A stretch of DNA of 64,000 bases, taken from an uncultured Clostridium sp. GTDB taxonomy: Bacteria; Bacillota; Clostridia; Peptostreptococcales; Peptostreptococcaceae. The position numbers and the translations under genes were made by a program. The DNA lies in the NCBI GenBank assembly GCA_945871955.1, contig CAMBXR010000004.1:26143-90142 (forward strand), written 5' to 3'. The notes beneath the pieces were generated by a model, which made no database searches, was not told the DNA's origin, and saw only the letters and a program-made list of their open reading frames with translations. Shown one piece after another: positions 8,398-18,750 of the stretch (position 1 is its first letter; each line of letters starts with the position of its first letter).

Positions 8398-9906
8398 ATG
8401 GATTTAGGTTTGAGGAAAACTAAAAAAAATAAAAGGGTAAATGTAAACACAAGTAAATTTCAAGAGGGATTTATAGAAAAAAGAAAAGCTGAAATAACAT
8501 TAACTAGTGATGATGAAGAGTCGCTCAGGTCGCTCACCAAAAGTGAAAAATCAAATGAAAAAAATAGAGATAATGTTTTTGAAAATAAATCTATTAATCA
8601 ATTAATAATATACTTCTCTATACCAGCCATACTTTCTTTAGTTTTAGAATCTTTATCTACTATGATTGATACAGCATTTGCAGGTCATTTAGGACAAATA
8701 AGTGGTGACGCTTTATCAGCTATGGGAATTTTAGGACCTATATTGTCTTTATTAGTAGCTGCACAGTTAATATTTGGTGTATCTACAGGAATAATAATAG
8801 CCAAAAGAATAGGTGAAAATAACGAAGAAAAAATAAATAGCACTTTTAAGGTTGGAGTTTATTCAAGTTTAATTTTCAGTAGTATCATATCTTTAGCAAT
8901 TTTTATTACACAAAATCAATTACTATATATAATAGGGGCCACAGGGAATGTAAGAATTTTAGCAAAACAATATTTAAATATAGCTATTTTATTTAATATT
9001 TTCAGTTCAGTAGGATATACCTTAGTCAATAATATAAGAGCATTTGGATATCCTAAAATAGAAATAGTAATTGTAATCTTATCAACAATAATAAATATAA
9101 TACTAAATATTTTATTCACCTTTGTATTTAATATGGGGATTATAGGAATTGGTTTAGCCACATTAGTTGGTGAAATTTCGTATGTTGTATTTGCTATTAT
9201 ATTTTTAATAAAAAAAGATTTATGGATGAAGAAAACAAATTTATGTAGTAAAGAAGTCAAATCAATATTAATACTTTTAATTAAAATAGGATTTGTTCAA
9301 TTTTTAATGCAATCCTTAAATAGTTTAAATGGATTTACAGTTAATAAAGTTTTAATCAATTATGGAGAAGCTTTATATATAGGTGCATGGACAATATGTA
9401 ATTCTGTATATATGATGTTGTTACTTCCGTTAATAGGATTTACTGAGGGAATTCAATCAGTAATAGCATATTATCAAGGAAGTCATAATGAAGAAAAGAA
9501 AAAAATAATCAAATCAAAAACTATGAAATATAGTTTAGCTTATGCATTAATTACAACATGTATAGTTTGTATTTTATCTAAAGATATAATACAAATATTT
9601 ACATTTGATAGTAATATTACTCATTTAGCTATAAATATAACAAGAATAATGCTTATAGGATTTCCTTGTATGGGTATTATTTATACACTTGTAACTTTTA
9701 TGCAAGTATCTGGTCAGGAAGAAAATGCTAGTAAGTTAGAACTTGTTAGACAGGTATTTTTATTTACACCTCTATGTATAATTTTACCTATTTTAATTAG
9801 TAAATTTAATATCACAAATATTGAACCGGGTTTAGGTGTATTTTTCGCTATGCCAATTTCTAATATAATTTCCTTATTCTTTTATGTTATTCCTAGGGGT
9901 AGGTAG
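8398..9906 (+). CDS. MATE family efflux transporter
   Basis: MATE-type TM protein (NKSINQLIIYFSIPAILSLVLESLSTMIDTAFAGHLG). Listed start 8353 lies upstream of the predicted -10; ATG 8398 (or 8389) preferred. Confidence 0.83.
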   Translation: MDLGLRKTKKNKRVNVNTSKFQEGFIEKRKAEITLTSDDEESLRSLTKSEKSNEKNRDNVFENKSINQLIIYFSIPAILSLVLESLSTMIDTAFAGHLGQISGDALSAMGILGPILSLLVAAQLIFGVSTGIIIAKRIGENNEEKINSTFKVGVYSSLIFSSIISLAIFITQNQLLYIIGATGNVRILAKQYLNIAILFNIFSSVGYTLVNNIRAFGYPKIEIVIVILSTIINIILNILFTFVFNMGIIGIGLATLVGEISYVVFAIIFLIKKDLWMKKTNLCSKEVKSILILLIKIGFVQFLMQSLNSLNGFTVNKVLINYGEALYIGAWTICNSVYMMLLLPLIGFTEGIQSVIAYYQGSHNEEKKKIIKSKTMKYSLAYALITTCIVCILSKDIIQIFTFDSNITHLAINITRIMLIGFPCMGIIYTLVTFMQVSGQEENASKLELVRQVFLFTPLCIILPILISKFNITNIEPGLGVFFAMPISNIISLFFYVIPRGR

Positions 9907-9995
9907 ATTTTATAATATATAAATGACATATGTCATTTGAATTAATAATAAGACTATGATAAATTTTAATTAACATATATATTAGGAGAGCAGAC

Positions 9996-10574
9996 ATGAA
10001 TAATATTAATCAAGTAATAGAGTTTATAAAAGAAATAGAGGGGTTAAAATCAGTAACGAGAACTGCGTGGACGAAAACTGGTCGTAGAGAATCTACAGCA
10101 GAACACTCTTGGAGACTGGCAATGTTGTTAATGGTCTTAGAAGAGGACTTTAAAGATATTGATATTAATAAAGCTATAAAAATGAGTTTAGTTCATGATT
10201 TAGGAGAGCTTTATGATGGAGATATATCAGCTAAATTACAAACTGAAAATGATAAAAAGGCTGATATGGAAGAAAGAGCCATGACAAGAATGTTAACAAC
10301 ATTACCAGATGGTATAAGTGAAAAAATTTATGATTTATGGAAAGAATACAATGAGTGTTGTACAAAAGAGGCTAAATTAGTAAAAGCCATGGATAAATTA
10401 GAAACTATAGTTCAACATAATCAAGGAGATAATCCTGATGATTTTGATTATGAATTTAATCTTCAATATGGGAAGAAATTTTTCCAAGATGATGAAATAT
10501 TAAAATATATGAGAAATATAATAGATAAAGATACAAAACTTAGTATAAGTACAAAAACTGAAAATATACAATAA
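9996..10574 (+). CDS. HD-domain hydrolase (5'-nucleotidase/YfbR-like)
   Basis: AEHSWRLAMLL ... VHDLGELYDGD HD motif. Confidence 0.82.
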   Translation: MNNINQVIEFIKEIEGLKSVTRTAWTKTGRRESTAEHSWRLAMLLMVLEEDFKDIDINKAIKMSLVHDLGELYDGDISAKLQTENDKKADMEERAMTRMLTTLPDGISEKIYDLWKEYNECCTKEAKLVKAMDKLETIVQHNQGDNPDDFDYEFNLQYGKKFFQDDEILKYMRNIIDKDTKLSISTKTENIQ

Positions 10575-10583
10575 AAAGATTAA

Positions 10584-10615
10584 AAGTTGCAGGAAATGTC
10601 CTAGCAACTTTTTTA
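10584..10615 (+). terminator. Rho-independent terminator
   Basis: AAGTTGC ... GCAACTTTTTT. Confidence 0.75.
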
Positions 10616-10623
10616 ATATTCAT

Positions 10624-11445
10624 CTACATCCATGTTACATCTGCTTTTTTTCTTGGAACTGTACGTTTATACTTCACATTTGGATAGCCTATAACTAAGC
10701 AACTTATAAGTTTTTTTCCATCTTTTATATTTAATAAATCTAGAATTTCTTTATTATCTTCTGCTGCTACTTGGAAAAATCCATTGAAATAAGTTCCAAG
10801 TCCAAGTGCATCAACCATTAATTCCATATTAGAAGATGCTAAACCACCATCAAGTGGACTTTTAGCACTTACAATTATGGCTAAAGGAGCATTTAGAAAT
10901 AATCTATCATAATTTTGTGGATCTTTTTTATGCTCAACATACATTCTAGTCCATAGGTTTGCATATCTTTCTAGATGTTTAATATTATCATTCATATTAT
11001 CTAAGATATATTGACCTTTTTTATTTAAAATTTCATATGTTAGCTCTTTTATCTTAGGCAAATCTTTTGTAAGTACAGTAAATGAAACATCTTGGCTATT
11101 TGTTCCAGTTTGCGTAAAACGACCAGCTTCTATTATTTTTTCAATTTTTTCTTTTTCAACTTCTTTATCTTTAAATCTTCTAACACTTCTTCTAAACTTT
11201 ATAAAATTTAATAATCTATCTGGTGAAATTTCAAAATCTTCTTTGTTATATTCAATAACTTCATTCATATCATAATCATCTGTTGAGACTGCTTTTACTG
11301 GACATATGGCTATACAGTGACCACATTTTATACAGGCTTCATTTTTTATATGAGCTTTTCCTTCCTTAAGATAAATATCATTTACTGGACAATCTTTTAT
11401 ACATTGTTCACATGCTATACATATTTCTCTATCTACTTTAAACAT
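10624..11445 (-). CDS. Nitroreductase family protein with N-terminal 2x[4Fe-4S] ferredoxin domain
   Basis: CIACEQCIKDCP and CIKCGHCIAICP followed by RRSVRRFKDKEV nitroreductase domain. Confidence 0.88.
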   Translation of the reverse strand: MFKVDREICIACEQCIKDCPVNDIYLKEGKAHIKNEACIKCGHCIAICPVKAVSTDDYDMNEVIEYNKEDFEISPDRLLNFIKFRRSVRRFKDKEVEKEKIEKIIEAGRFTQTGTNSQDVSFTVLTKDLPKIKELTYEILNKKGQYILDNMNDNIKHLERYANLWTRMYVEHKKDPQNYDRLFLNAPLAIIVSAKSPLDGGLASSNMELMVDALGLGTYFNGFFQVAAEDNKEILDLLNIKDGKKLISCLVIGYPNVKYKRTVPRKKADVTWM

Positions 11446-11533
11446 AACTTAATCCTTTCATTTTTATTATGTATTTATTTTTTCATATTATCATAATAAT
11501 ATTCCATATAGTATTATATATTTTTTTGCATAC

Positions 11534-11567
11534 AAAAGCCATCTCTATAATATAAGAGATAGCTTTT
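11534..11567. terminator. Hairpin between converging/adjacent minus-strand genes
   Basis: AAAAGCCATCTCT ... AGAGATAGCTTTTT. Confidence 0.6.
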
Positions 11568-11586
11568 TAAATTACATTTTAAATGT

Positions 11587-12615
11587 TTATTTAGTAACAG
11601 ATTTAGGATTTATGAATAATAAACCATTTCCTTGAAGTGATCTTGAAATATCTAGTGTCTCTGTATTTTTAATTAACTGAGCATATAATTCAGCTTCTGT
11701 TAATCTTCTACCAAATTCTTTTGTTGACCATTCTATTAGTAAGGCAAGTGCTCCTGCAACATGTGGCGTTGCCATACTCGTTCCTGATAATATAGTATAG
11801 GAATTATTTAAATATGTGGATAAGACATTTACTCCAGGAGCTAATAAATCTACTTCTTTATTTGAATCAGTAAATCTAGCTGCAGTTCTTTTATAATCTA
11901 TAGCTCCTACACTTATTACTTCATTATATGCTCCAGGATATGAATATTCATCTGTAGTAGAATTATTGTCACCTTCATTTCCCGCTGCACACACAACTAG
12001 TATATTGTTATTTATAGCATTTACAATAGCTTGATGAAGTTGTGGTATATCTGAAGTAGTTCCCAGTGACATAGATATTATATCTACTTTTAAACTAACA
12101 GCATAGTTAATAGCATCTATAATTCCTTGTAATGTTCCTAAACCATTTTTATCTAAAGCTTTTAAAACTATTAATTTAGCATCAGGAGCTACTCCTATTA
12201 TTCCTCCATTATTTTTAATTCCAGCAATTACTCCGCATACATGGGTTCCATGTCCATTATAATCTTGATATATATTAATATTTTTATTATCATCAGAAGT
12301 GAAATTTCTTCCTCCAATTATATTATTTTTTAAATCTTTATGAGCTAAATCACATCCTGCATCAATTACTGCTATTTTCACATTTTTACCTGTAATATTT
12401 TTACTCCACATAAATGGGGCATTTATCATAGATACACCATCGGGTATACTATCTTCATTATTTGTTGAAAGTCCACCTAATAGTTTAGTTGAACTTTTTT
12501 CATAAATAAAAGGTAGTTCTTTAACTATTATATTTTCTAAGTTTTTCAAACTTTTCACCACCAAAATTAATTCATTGTAGAAATTAGACATTTTTCTACA
12601 ATAAATAATATTCAA
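11587..12615 (-). CDS. S8 family subtilisin-like serine peptidase, no obvious signal peptide (intracellular-type)
   Basis: Catalytic blocks VAVIDAGCDLAHKDL (Asp), NGHGTHVCGVIAG (His), SGTSMATPHVAGALAL (Ser). Confidence 0.88.
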   Translation of the reverse strand: MNIIYCRKMSNFYNELILVVKSLKNLENIIVKELPFIYEKSSTKLLGGLSTNNEDSIPDGVSMINAPFMWSKNITGKNVKIAVIDAGCDLAHKDLKNNIIGGRNFTSDDNKNINIYQDYNGHGTHVCGVIAGIKNNGGIIGVAPDAKLIVLKALDKNGLGTLQGIIDAINYAVSLKVDIISMSLGTTSDIPQLHQAIVNAINNNILVVCAAGNEGDNNSTTDEYSYPGAYNEVISVGAIDYKRTAARFTDSNKEVDLLAPGVNVLSTYLNNSYTILSGTSMATPHVAGALALLIEWSTKEFGRRLTEAELYAQLIKNTETLDISRSLQGNGLLFINPKSVTK

Positions 12616-12767
12616 AATAAAGTAAAAATGTGATTATTATGTTTTTATTAAACTATCTTGAAATATAGAAATTTATAATTAAGATAGTAAAAACTAAAGT
12701 AATAATTATTGAAAAAAGAAATAAGTTCGTATACTATTAAATTATAAGTAAAATAACTATATTTTAG

Positions 12768-12955
12768 GTTTTTATAAATTAAAAGGGAAAGAGGTGAAAA
12801 TCCTCTACAGCCCCCGTTACTGTAATGTGGACGAAACTCAATAATACCACTGTGAATTATATTTTCATGGGAAGGTGAGGATTAGGATGAAACTAAGTCA
12901 GGAGACCTGCCTAAGATATCAAAGTAGTTTCTTCGGGGTGAAGGAAATATCTTAT
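12768..12955 (+). ncRNA. Cobalamin riboswitch 1 (upstream of cbiM)
   Basis: AAAAGGGAA, CAGCCCCCGTTACTGTAA, CCACTGTG, GGGAAGGTGAGGA, TCAGGAGACCTGCC, CTTCGGGGTGAAGG consensus blocks in order. Confidence 0.92.
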
Positions 12956-12990
12956 TAAAAGACATTTTTATGTTGAAGATTAGAAGATAT

Positions 12991-13018
12991 AAGCCTCTCT
13001 CTTTGAGTAGGCTTTTTT
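12991..13018 (+). terminator. Expression-platform terminator of riboswitch 1
   Basis: AAGCCTCTCTCTTTGAGTAGGCTTTTTT. Confidence 0.7.
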
Positions 13019-13132
13019 AATTGTAATGAATTTATATGTCTTCAAATTTTTAACTTATAGCCAATTTTAATATTAATTACATCAAATAAGATATATGCCC
13101 TAAATAATAATAAAAAGGGAGATGTATGTAGT

Positions 13133-13849
13133 ATGAAAAAAAGTAATGTAAAGTGGTCATTATTAGCAACATTTATGTTAATTATGACACCAGTATTATC
13201 AAATGCAATGCATGTAATGGAAGGGTTTTTGCCTGTTAATTGGGCAATAACTTGGTGGATAATATTTATTCCTTTCTTTGTAGTTGGTTTAAAGAGTATT
13301 ACAAAAATAGTAAAAGAACAGCCAAAGAAAAAGTTATTATTAGCTCTATGTGGAGCCTTCGTCTTTGTATTATCAGCTCTTAAAATTCCGTCAGTTACAG
13401 GAAGCTGTTCACATCCAACTGGTGTAGGTCTAGCAGCCATATTATTTGGACCAAGTGTAACAGTTGTACTAGGAACTATAGTCTTATTATTTCAAGCTCT
13501 ATTATTAGCTCATGGAGGAATAACTACTCTTGGAGCAAATTCATTTTCAATGGCCATTGTAGGTCCACTTGTATCATTTGGACTTTGGAAATTATTTAAA
13601 GATAAAATAGATAAAAAAGTAGTAGTATTTTTAGCAGCAGCCTTGGGAGATTTAGCAACATATACAATAACGTCTATACAACTGGGTCTTGCCTTTCCTG
13701 ATCCATCAGGAGGAATTATAGCATCAATAATAAAATTCTTAGGAATATTCTTCATTACTCAAGTACCTATTGCAATAGCAGAAGGGTTACTTACAGTTAT
13801 AATTTATAACTTTATTAGTGAAAATGAAGAAAGAGAGGTGTTAGCATAA
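13133..13849 (+). CDS. cbiM: Cobalt ECF transporter S component CbiM
   Basis: [18 protein letters not shown] ... [20 protein letters not shown] ... [19 protein letters not shown]; behind cobalamin riboswitch. Confidence 0.95.
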   Translation: MKKSNVKWSLLATFMLIMTPVLSNAMHVMEGFLPVNWAITWWIIFIPFFVVGLKSITKIVKEQPKKKLLLALCGAFVFVLSALKIPSVTGSCSHPTGVGLAAILFGPSVTVVLGTIVLLFQALLLAHGGITTLGANSFSMAIVGPLVSFGLWKLFKDKIDKKVVVFLAAALGDLATYTITSIQLGLAFPDPSGGIIASIIKFLGIFFITQVPIAIAEGLLTVIIYNFISENEEREVLA

Positions 13850-14175
13850 TGCAAAATTCACCTGCTAAAAAATCAAGTAGTTCAAAACTAACAATTATTT
13901 TACTTTTATTAGTTTTAGCTATAGTTGTAGTGCCACAAATTATTCAAAAAGGAGCAGAATTTGGAGGAGCGGATGGTGAAGCAGAAACTGCAATAACTGA
14001 AATTAATCCAGATTATGAACCATGGTTTAGTAGTTTATTTGAACCTGCCAGTGGTGAAATAGAAAGTTTATTATTTGCATCTCAAGCAGCACTAGGAGCA
14101 GGAATAGTAGGTTACTATATAGGAACTACTAGAACTAAGAAAAAAATGAGAGATGAAAAATATGATAATAGATGA
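13849..14175 (+). CDS. cbiN: Cobalt transport protein CbiN
   Basis: Two-TM small protein with GADGEAETAITEINPDYEPWFSSLFEPASGEIESLLFASQAALGAG; between cbiM and cbiQ. Confidence 0.93.
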   Translation: MQNSPAKKSSSSKLTIILLLLVLAIVVVPQIIQKGAEFGGADGEAETAITEINPDYEPWFSSLFEPASGEIESLLFASQAALGAGIVGYYIGTTRTKKKMRDEKYDNR

Positions 14176-14851
14176 TTATGCTTATAAAAATAAGTTATCA
14201 AAGGTAAATCCAAATATAAAATTTGCTATAGGAATGTTTTTACTATTTTTATCTTTAATTAATCCTTATAACTATATATCTATATTCATAATATGTGTAA
14301 TGAGTTTTGTAATAGTAGTAATTGCTAAAATAGAGTTAAAAGATTATGTTCATTTTATAAAAATACCATTAGCATTTTTAATTATTAGTATAATCATGAT
14401 ACTTATTACTTTCTCACAAAATAAGGAATCTTTATTATATAGCATAAAAATAGGAAGTTTATATATAGGTGTTTCAAATGAGTCCATAAGCTCAGCTACT
14501 CATTTATTTTTTAGGGCATTGTCATGCTTAACTTGTATTTATTTTGTCATGCTTACAACATCTTTTAACCAGTTAATATTCGTATTTAAAAAGTTACACT
14601 TACCAGATGTTGTTTTAGAAATTTCCATGCTTATGTATAGGTTTATATTTATATTTGTAGAAGAAGTATCTGATATTAGAAAATCACAAGAACTTAGATT
14701 TGGATATATTAATTTAAAAAATGGATATAACTCCTTTGGATTATTAGTAAATATGTTATTCAAAAGAATGATGATTAGATATGATGAAATGAGTATAGCT
14801 TTAGATATGAAGCTTTACGATGGCACATTTTATATTGTAGAGGAAGATTAA
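14153..14851 (+). CDS. cbiQ: Cobalt ECF transporter T component CbiQ
   Basis: T-component TM protein with terminal SIALDMKLYDG; synteny. Confidence 0.9.
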   Translation: MKNMIIDDYAYKNKLSKVNPNIKFAIGMFLLFLSLINPYNYISIFIICVMSFVIVVIAKIELKDYVHFIKIPLAFLIISIIMILITFSQNKESLLYSIKIGSLYIGVSNESISSATHLFFRALSCLTCIYFVMLTTSFNQLIFVFKKLHLPDVVLEISMLMYRFIFIFVEEVSDIRKSQELRFGYINLKNGYNSFGLLVNMLFKRMMIRYDEMSIALDMKLYDGTFYIVEED

Positions 14852-14852
14852 A

Positions 14853-15683
14853 ATGTTTAGGATAAATAATTTAACATATAAATATGATAAAAAGGTAAAA
14901 GCTTTGGATAATATAACTATGGATTTTGAAAAAGGTGATATTATAGGGATAATTGGCTCTAATGGATCGGGAAAATCCACATTATTTAATAATTTAATGG
15001 GGATATTGAAACCTACTGAGGGTGAAATACTATACAAAAACAATAAACTTAAATACGACAAGAGAAGTTTATATAATTTAAGAAAAGAAGTTGGTATAGT
15101 TTTTCAAGATCCAGAAAAACAAATTTTCTATTCCATGGTATACGATGACTTAGCTTTTGCACTTAGAAATATTGGTATGGATGAAAAAAGTATAAAAATA
15201 AGAATAGATAAAGCTTTAGAGGCAGTTAATGGTAAAGAATTTATAGATAGGCCAGTACATAGTTTAAGTTTTGGTCAGAAAAAAAGGGTGGCAATTGCAT
15301 CAGTAATAGCTATGAACAATGAGTTAATCTTACTGGATGAACCAACAGCAGGCTTGGATCCAGAAAGTACAAAAGCCATAGTAGAAATAATTAAATCAGT
15401 GCACAAAAAAGGAAAGAAAATAGTAATTACCAGTCATGATATGAATCTGATTTATGATATATGTGATTATATATATGTGTTGAATAGAGGGAAAATAATT
15501 AGTGAAGGTAATGTAGAAGAAGTATTTATAGAAGAAGATAAGATTGAAGAAGCAGGATTAGAACTTCCATGGCTTGTAAAACTTAATAAAAATATGAATC
15601 TACCTTTGTTTAGAAAGGAAGAAGATTTATATGATTATTGGAGTGAAAATTTTGGAGATAATCTAAAAATCATAACAAAATAA
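14853..15683 (+). CDS. cbiO: Cobalt ECF transporter ATPase CbiO
   Basis: GSNGSGKSTLFNNLMGILKPTEG, LSFGQKKRVAIASVIAM, LLDEPTAGLDP. Confidence 0.93.
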   Translation: MFRINNLTYKYDKKVKALDNITMDFEKGDIIGIIGSNGSGKSTLFNNLMGILKPTEGEILYKNNKLKYDKRSLYNLRKEVGIVFQDPEKQIFYSMVYDDLAFALRNIGMDEKSIKIRIDKALEAVNGKEFIDRPVHSLSFGQKKRVAIASVIAMNNELILLDEPTAGLDPESTKAIVEIIKSVHKKGKKIVITSHDMNLIYDICDYIYVLNRGKIISEGNVEEVFIEEDKIEEAGLELPWLVKLNKNMNLPLFRKEEDLYDYWSENFGDNLKIITK

Positions 15684-15721
15684 AAAGACCATATATAATT
15701 TATAACTACTTAAATGAATAA

Positions 15722-15800
15722 TGGGCGAAGCAGTTGGCCACATGAAATGATTGGCCCACACGTTACTCAAAGTGTAGTGCCCACACAGTTGTTTAAGCTA
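15722..15800 (+). other. GC-rich, potentially structured island in hemA leader
   Basis: TGGGC(15722-15726)/GCCCA(15779-15783) closing pair, GGCCA(15736-15740)/TGGCC(15752-15756), ACAC/GTGT inner hairpins; strong contrast with AT-rich surroundings. Confidence 0.4.
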
Positions 15801-15837
15801 AGGGAATTTTTTTATTTGAAAAATATGGAGGAAAGAA

Positions 15838-17079
15838 ATGAATATTGCAGTTATAGGTATTAATCATAACTTATCACCTATTAGTATAAGAGAGAGAGTA
15901 TCTTTTACAGATACTAAAAAAATAGAAGCAATTAATATACTTTTAGATAAAGATATAGATGAGATCGTAATACTATCAACTTGTAATAGAAGTGAAATTT
16001 ATATTAGTTGTGAAGATGTTGAAAAAGGTATAGAAGTTGTGAAAGCTTTTTATGAAGAATTCTTTGAATTAGGAGAAGTTAGAAATTATTTATTTAGTAA
16101 AAAAAATAAAGAAGTTATTGAACATTTATTTAATGTAGCTTCTGGACTTGACTCTGTAGTTTTGGGAGAAGACCAAATTTTAGGTCAGGTGAAAGATGCT
16201 CATGAATTTTCTATGAAATTAGGAGCGACAAAGAAGCTATTTAATCGGCTTTTTAGAGATGCAATTACAACAGCTAAAGAAGTAAAAACTATAACTAAAA
16301 TTTCACAGCAGTCCTTATCCATAAGTTATATAGGAATAAAGCTTTTAAAAGAAAAGATGGTAAGTTTAAAAGATAAGAATGTACTAATAATAGGTTTAGG
16401 CAAAATGAATCTACTAACAATTAAATATTTACAAGAAGAAAATGTGGGAACTATTTATATTTCAAATAGAAGCATAGAAAAATTTAAAGAAATCCAAAGT
16501 ATATATGACAATATAGAATACGTTGATTATAAAGATAGATATAATTTTTTAAAAGATAATAAAATAGACATAGTAATTAGCGCCACTTCATCACCTCACC
16601 TAGTTATAAGAAAAGAAGATATGCCAAGTATAAAAAATAAAATTTATTTTATGGATTTAGCACTACCTAGAGATATTGACTATAATATAAAAAAATTAGA
16701 TTATGCAGAGGTTTACTGTATTGATGATTTAAAGTATATTCAACATAAAAATGATGAGACAAGAGTTCAGTTATCAAAGGAAGCTTATAAAATAATAAAT
16801 GATAAAATAGATGAATTTATACTCTGGGAGGATATTTCAACTATAGACCCGACTATTCAATCACTAAATCAGAAATGTAATGAGATAAAAGAAGACACTT
16901 TGGATTATATTTCAAGAAAAATTAACTTAAACCAAAGAGATAAAAAAATAATAGATAAAATGATGACATCAGCCTTAAAAAGAGTGATTAGAGAACCAAT
17001 TATTAATTTAAAACAGGTAAAAAATAAAGGGAAAAGAGAAGAATATATAAAAATTATAGAAGAACTATTTGATATTTAG
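15838..17079 (+). CDS. hemA: Glutamyl-tRNA reductase
   Basis: GINHNLSPISIRERVSF, LSTCNRSEIY, GLDSVVLGEDQILGQVK. Confidence 0.94.
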   Translation: MNIAVIGINHNLSPISIRERVSFTDTKKIEAINILLDKDIDEIVILSTCNRSEIYISCEDVEKGIEVVKAFYEEFFELGEVRNYLFSKKNKEVIEHLFNVASGLDSVVLGEDQILGQVKDAHEFSMKLGATKKLFNRLFRDAITTAKEVKTITKISQQSLSISYIGIKLLKEKMVSLKDKNVLIIGLGKMNLLTIKYLQEENVGTIYISNRSIEKFKEIQSIYDNIEYVDYKDRYNFLKDNKIDIVISATSSPHLVIRKEDMPSIKNKIYFMDLALPRDIDYNIKKLDYAEVYCIDDLKYIQHKNDETRVQLSKEAYKIINDKIDEFILWEDISTIDPTIQSLNQKCNEIKEDTLDYISRKINLNQRDKKIIDKMMTSALKRVIREPIINLKQVKNKGKREEYIKIIEELFDI

Positions 17080-17088
17080 GGGGAAAAT

Positions 17089-18384
17089 ATGAATCATACA
17101 AAATCTGAAGAATTATATAAAGAAGCTGTTAAATATATTCCAGGAGGAGTAAATAGCCCTGTAAGATCTTTTAATTCTGTGGGAATCAGTCCAGTTTTTG
17201 CAAAAAAAGCTCAAGGAAGTAAAATTACAGACGTGGATGGAAATGAATATATCGATTATATATGCTCATGGGGTCCATTGATGTTAGGTCATAGCAATAA
17301 AGAAGTATCTAAGGGTATAGAAGAAATAATTAATAATGGGATTAGTTTTGGCTTGGCAACAGAGATTGAAGTTGAAATGGCAAAAATGATAGTAGATGCT
17401 TATCCAGCAATAGATCAAATTCGTATGGTTAATTCAGGAACAGAAGCTACAATGAGTGCATTAAGGGTTGCAAGAGGATATACAAAAAGAAATAAAATAG
17501 TAAAATTTGAAGGATGTTATCATGGCCATTCAGACTCTTTATTAGTTAAATCAGGGTCTGGAACTATAACTTTTGGAGTGCCCACTAGTCCAGGAGTTCC
17601 AAATGATATAGTAAAAAATACCCTAGTTTGTAGATATAATGATATTGAAGATGTAAAAAGGGTGTTTAAAGAAGAGGGAGAAGATATAGCAGCAATAATT
17701 GTTGAAACTATAGGCGGAAATATGGGAGTTGTTCCAGGGAAACCAGAGTTTATTAAATTTTTAAGACAAATATGTGATGAATATAAATCTGTTTTAATTT
17801 TTGATGAAGTTATTACAGGATTTAGATTGGCATATGACAGTTCCATTGGATACTTTAATGTAAAACCAGATATGGTATGTTTTGGTAAAATTATAGGAGC
17901 AGGTATGCCAGTAGGAGCTTATGGAGGTAAAAAAGAAATTATGGAAGTAGTATCTCCAGTAGGGCCTGTATATCAAGCAGGTACTTTATCAGGAAATCCA
18001 CTTGCTATGTATTTAGGAAAAAGAAATTTAGAGATTTTAAGAGATAATCCTAATATTTATAAAGAATTAAATAAAAAGGGAGAAAAATTAGAGCAAGGAA
18101 TTAAAGACAATCTAAAAAAATTGGGATTAAATTATACAGTTAATAGAGCTGGTTCTTTAGTTTGTTTATTCTTTACAGAGAGACCAGTAGAAAATTATGA
18201 TGATGCAATAAAAAGTGATATAGAAAAATATAATGCTTATTTTAAAGAAATGTTAGATAGAGGCATATTAATAGGACCAAGTCAATTTGAAGCCATGTTT
18301 TTATCTTATGCTCATAAGGATGAAGATATTGAATATACAATAAAATGTAATTATGAAGCTTTAAAAAAGTTGCATAATTTATAA
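17089..18384 (+). CDS. hemL: Glutamate-1-semialdehyde 2,1-aminomutase
   Basis: YIPGGVNSPVRSFNSVG, NSGTEATMSALRVARGYTKRNKIVKFEGCYHGH, FDEVITGFR, CFGKIIGAGMPVGAYGG. Confidence 0.96.
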   Translation: MNHTKSEELYKEAVKYIPGGVNSPVRSFNSVGISPVFAKKAQGSKITDVDGNEYIDYICSWGPLMLGHSNKEVSKGIEEIINNGISFGLATEIEVEMAKMIVDAYPAIDQIRMVNSGTEATMSALRVARGYTKRNKIVKFEGCYHGHSDSLLVKSGSGTITFGVPTSPGVPNDIVKNTLVCRYNDIEDVKRVFKEEGEDIAAIIVETIGGNMGVVPGKPEFIKFLRQICDEYKSVLIFDEVITGFRLAYDSSIGYFNVKPDMVCFGKIIGAGMPVGAYGGKKEIMEVVSPVGPVYQAGTLSGNPLAMYLGKRNLEILRDNPNIYKELNKKGEKLEQGIKDNLKKLGLNYTVNRAGSLVCLFFTERPVENYDDAIKSDIEKYNAYFKEMLDRGILIGPSQFEAMFLSYAHKDEDIEYTIKCNYEALKKLHNL

Positions 18385-18534
18385 AAATAATATAAAATTA
18401 GTGAAATTTTTGTGAAATTGTGATTAAATATAGATTATATATAAAAAATTTTCAATGTATTTTGTGCAGAACAAAAATTAACTATAATTAACATATGAAG
18501 ACTTTTTATAATAATTAAAACTAAAAATACATCA

Positions 18535-18722
18535 ATATAGGTTTATTAAAATAATTAAAAGGGAAAAAGGTAAAAGCCTTTGCAGCCCCCGCTACTGTGA
18601 AACGGATGAAACTATTATTATGCCACTGTCTTAGATTAAAGATGGGAAGGAATAGGAGTAAGATGATGTTGAGCCAGGAGACCTGCCTAAATTGATTATA
18701 CGAAAAGTCTCGGGGTGAAGAT
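18535..18722 (+). ncRNA. Cobalamin riboswitch 2 (upstream of cbiP)
   Basis: AAAAGGGAA, GCAGCCCCCGCTACTGTGA, GCCACTGTC, GGGAAGG, GAGCCAGGAGACCTGCC, TCGGGGTGAAG. Confidence 0.93.
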
Positions 18723-18750
18723 TTTATTTATATTTAAGATGATATAGAGA

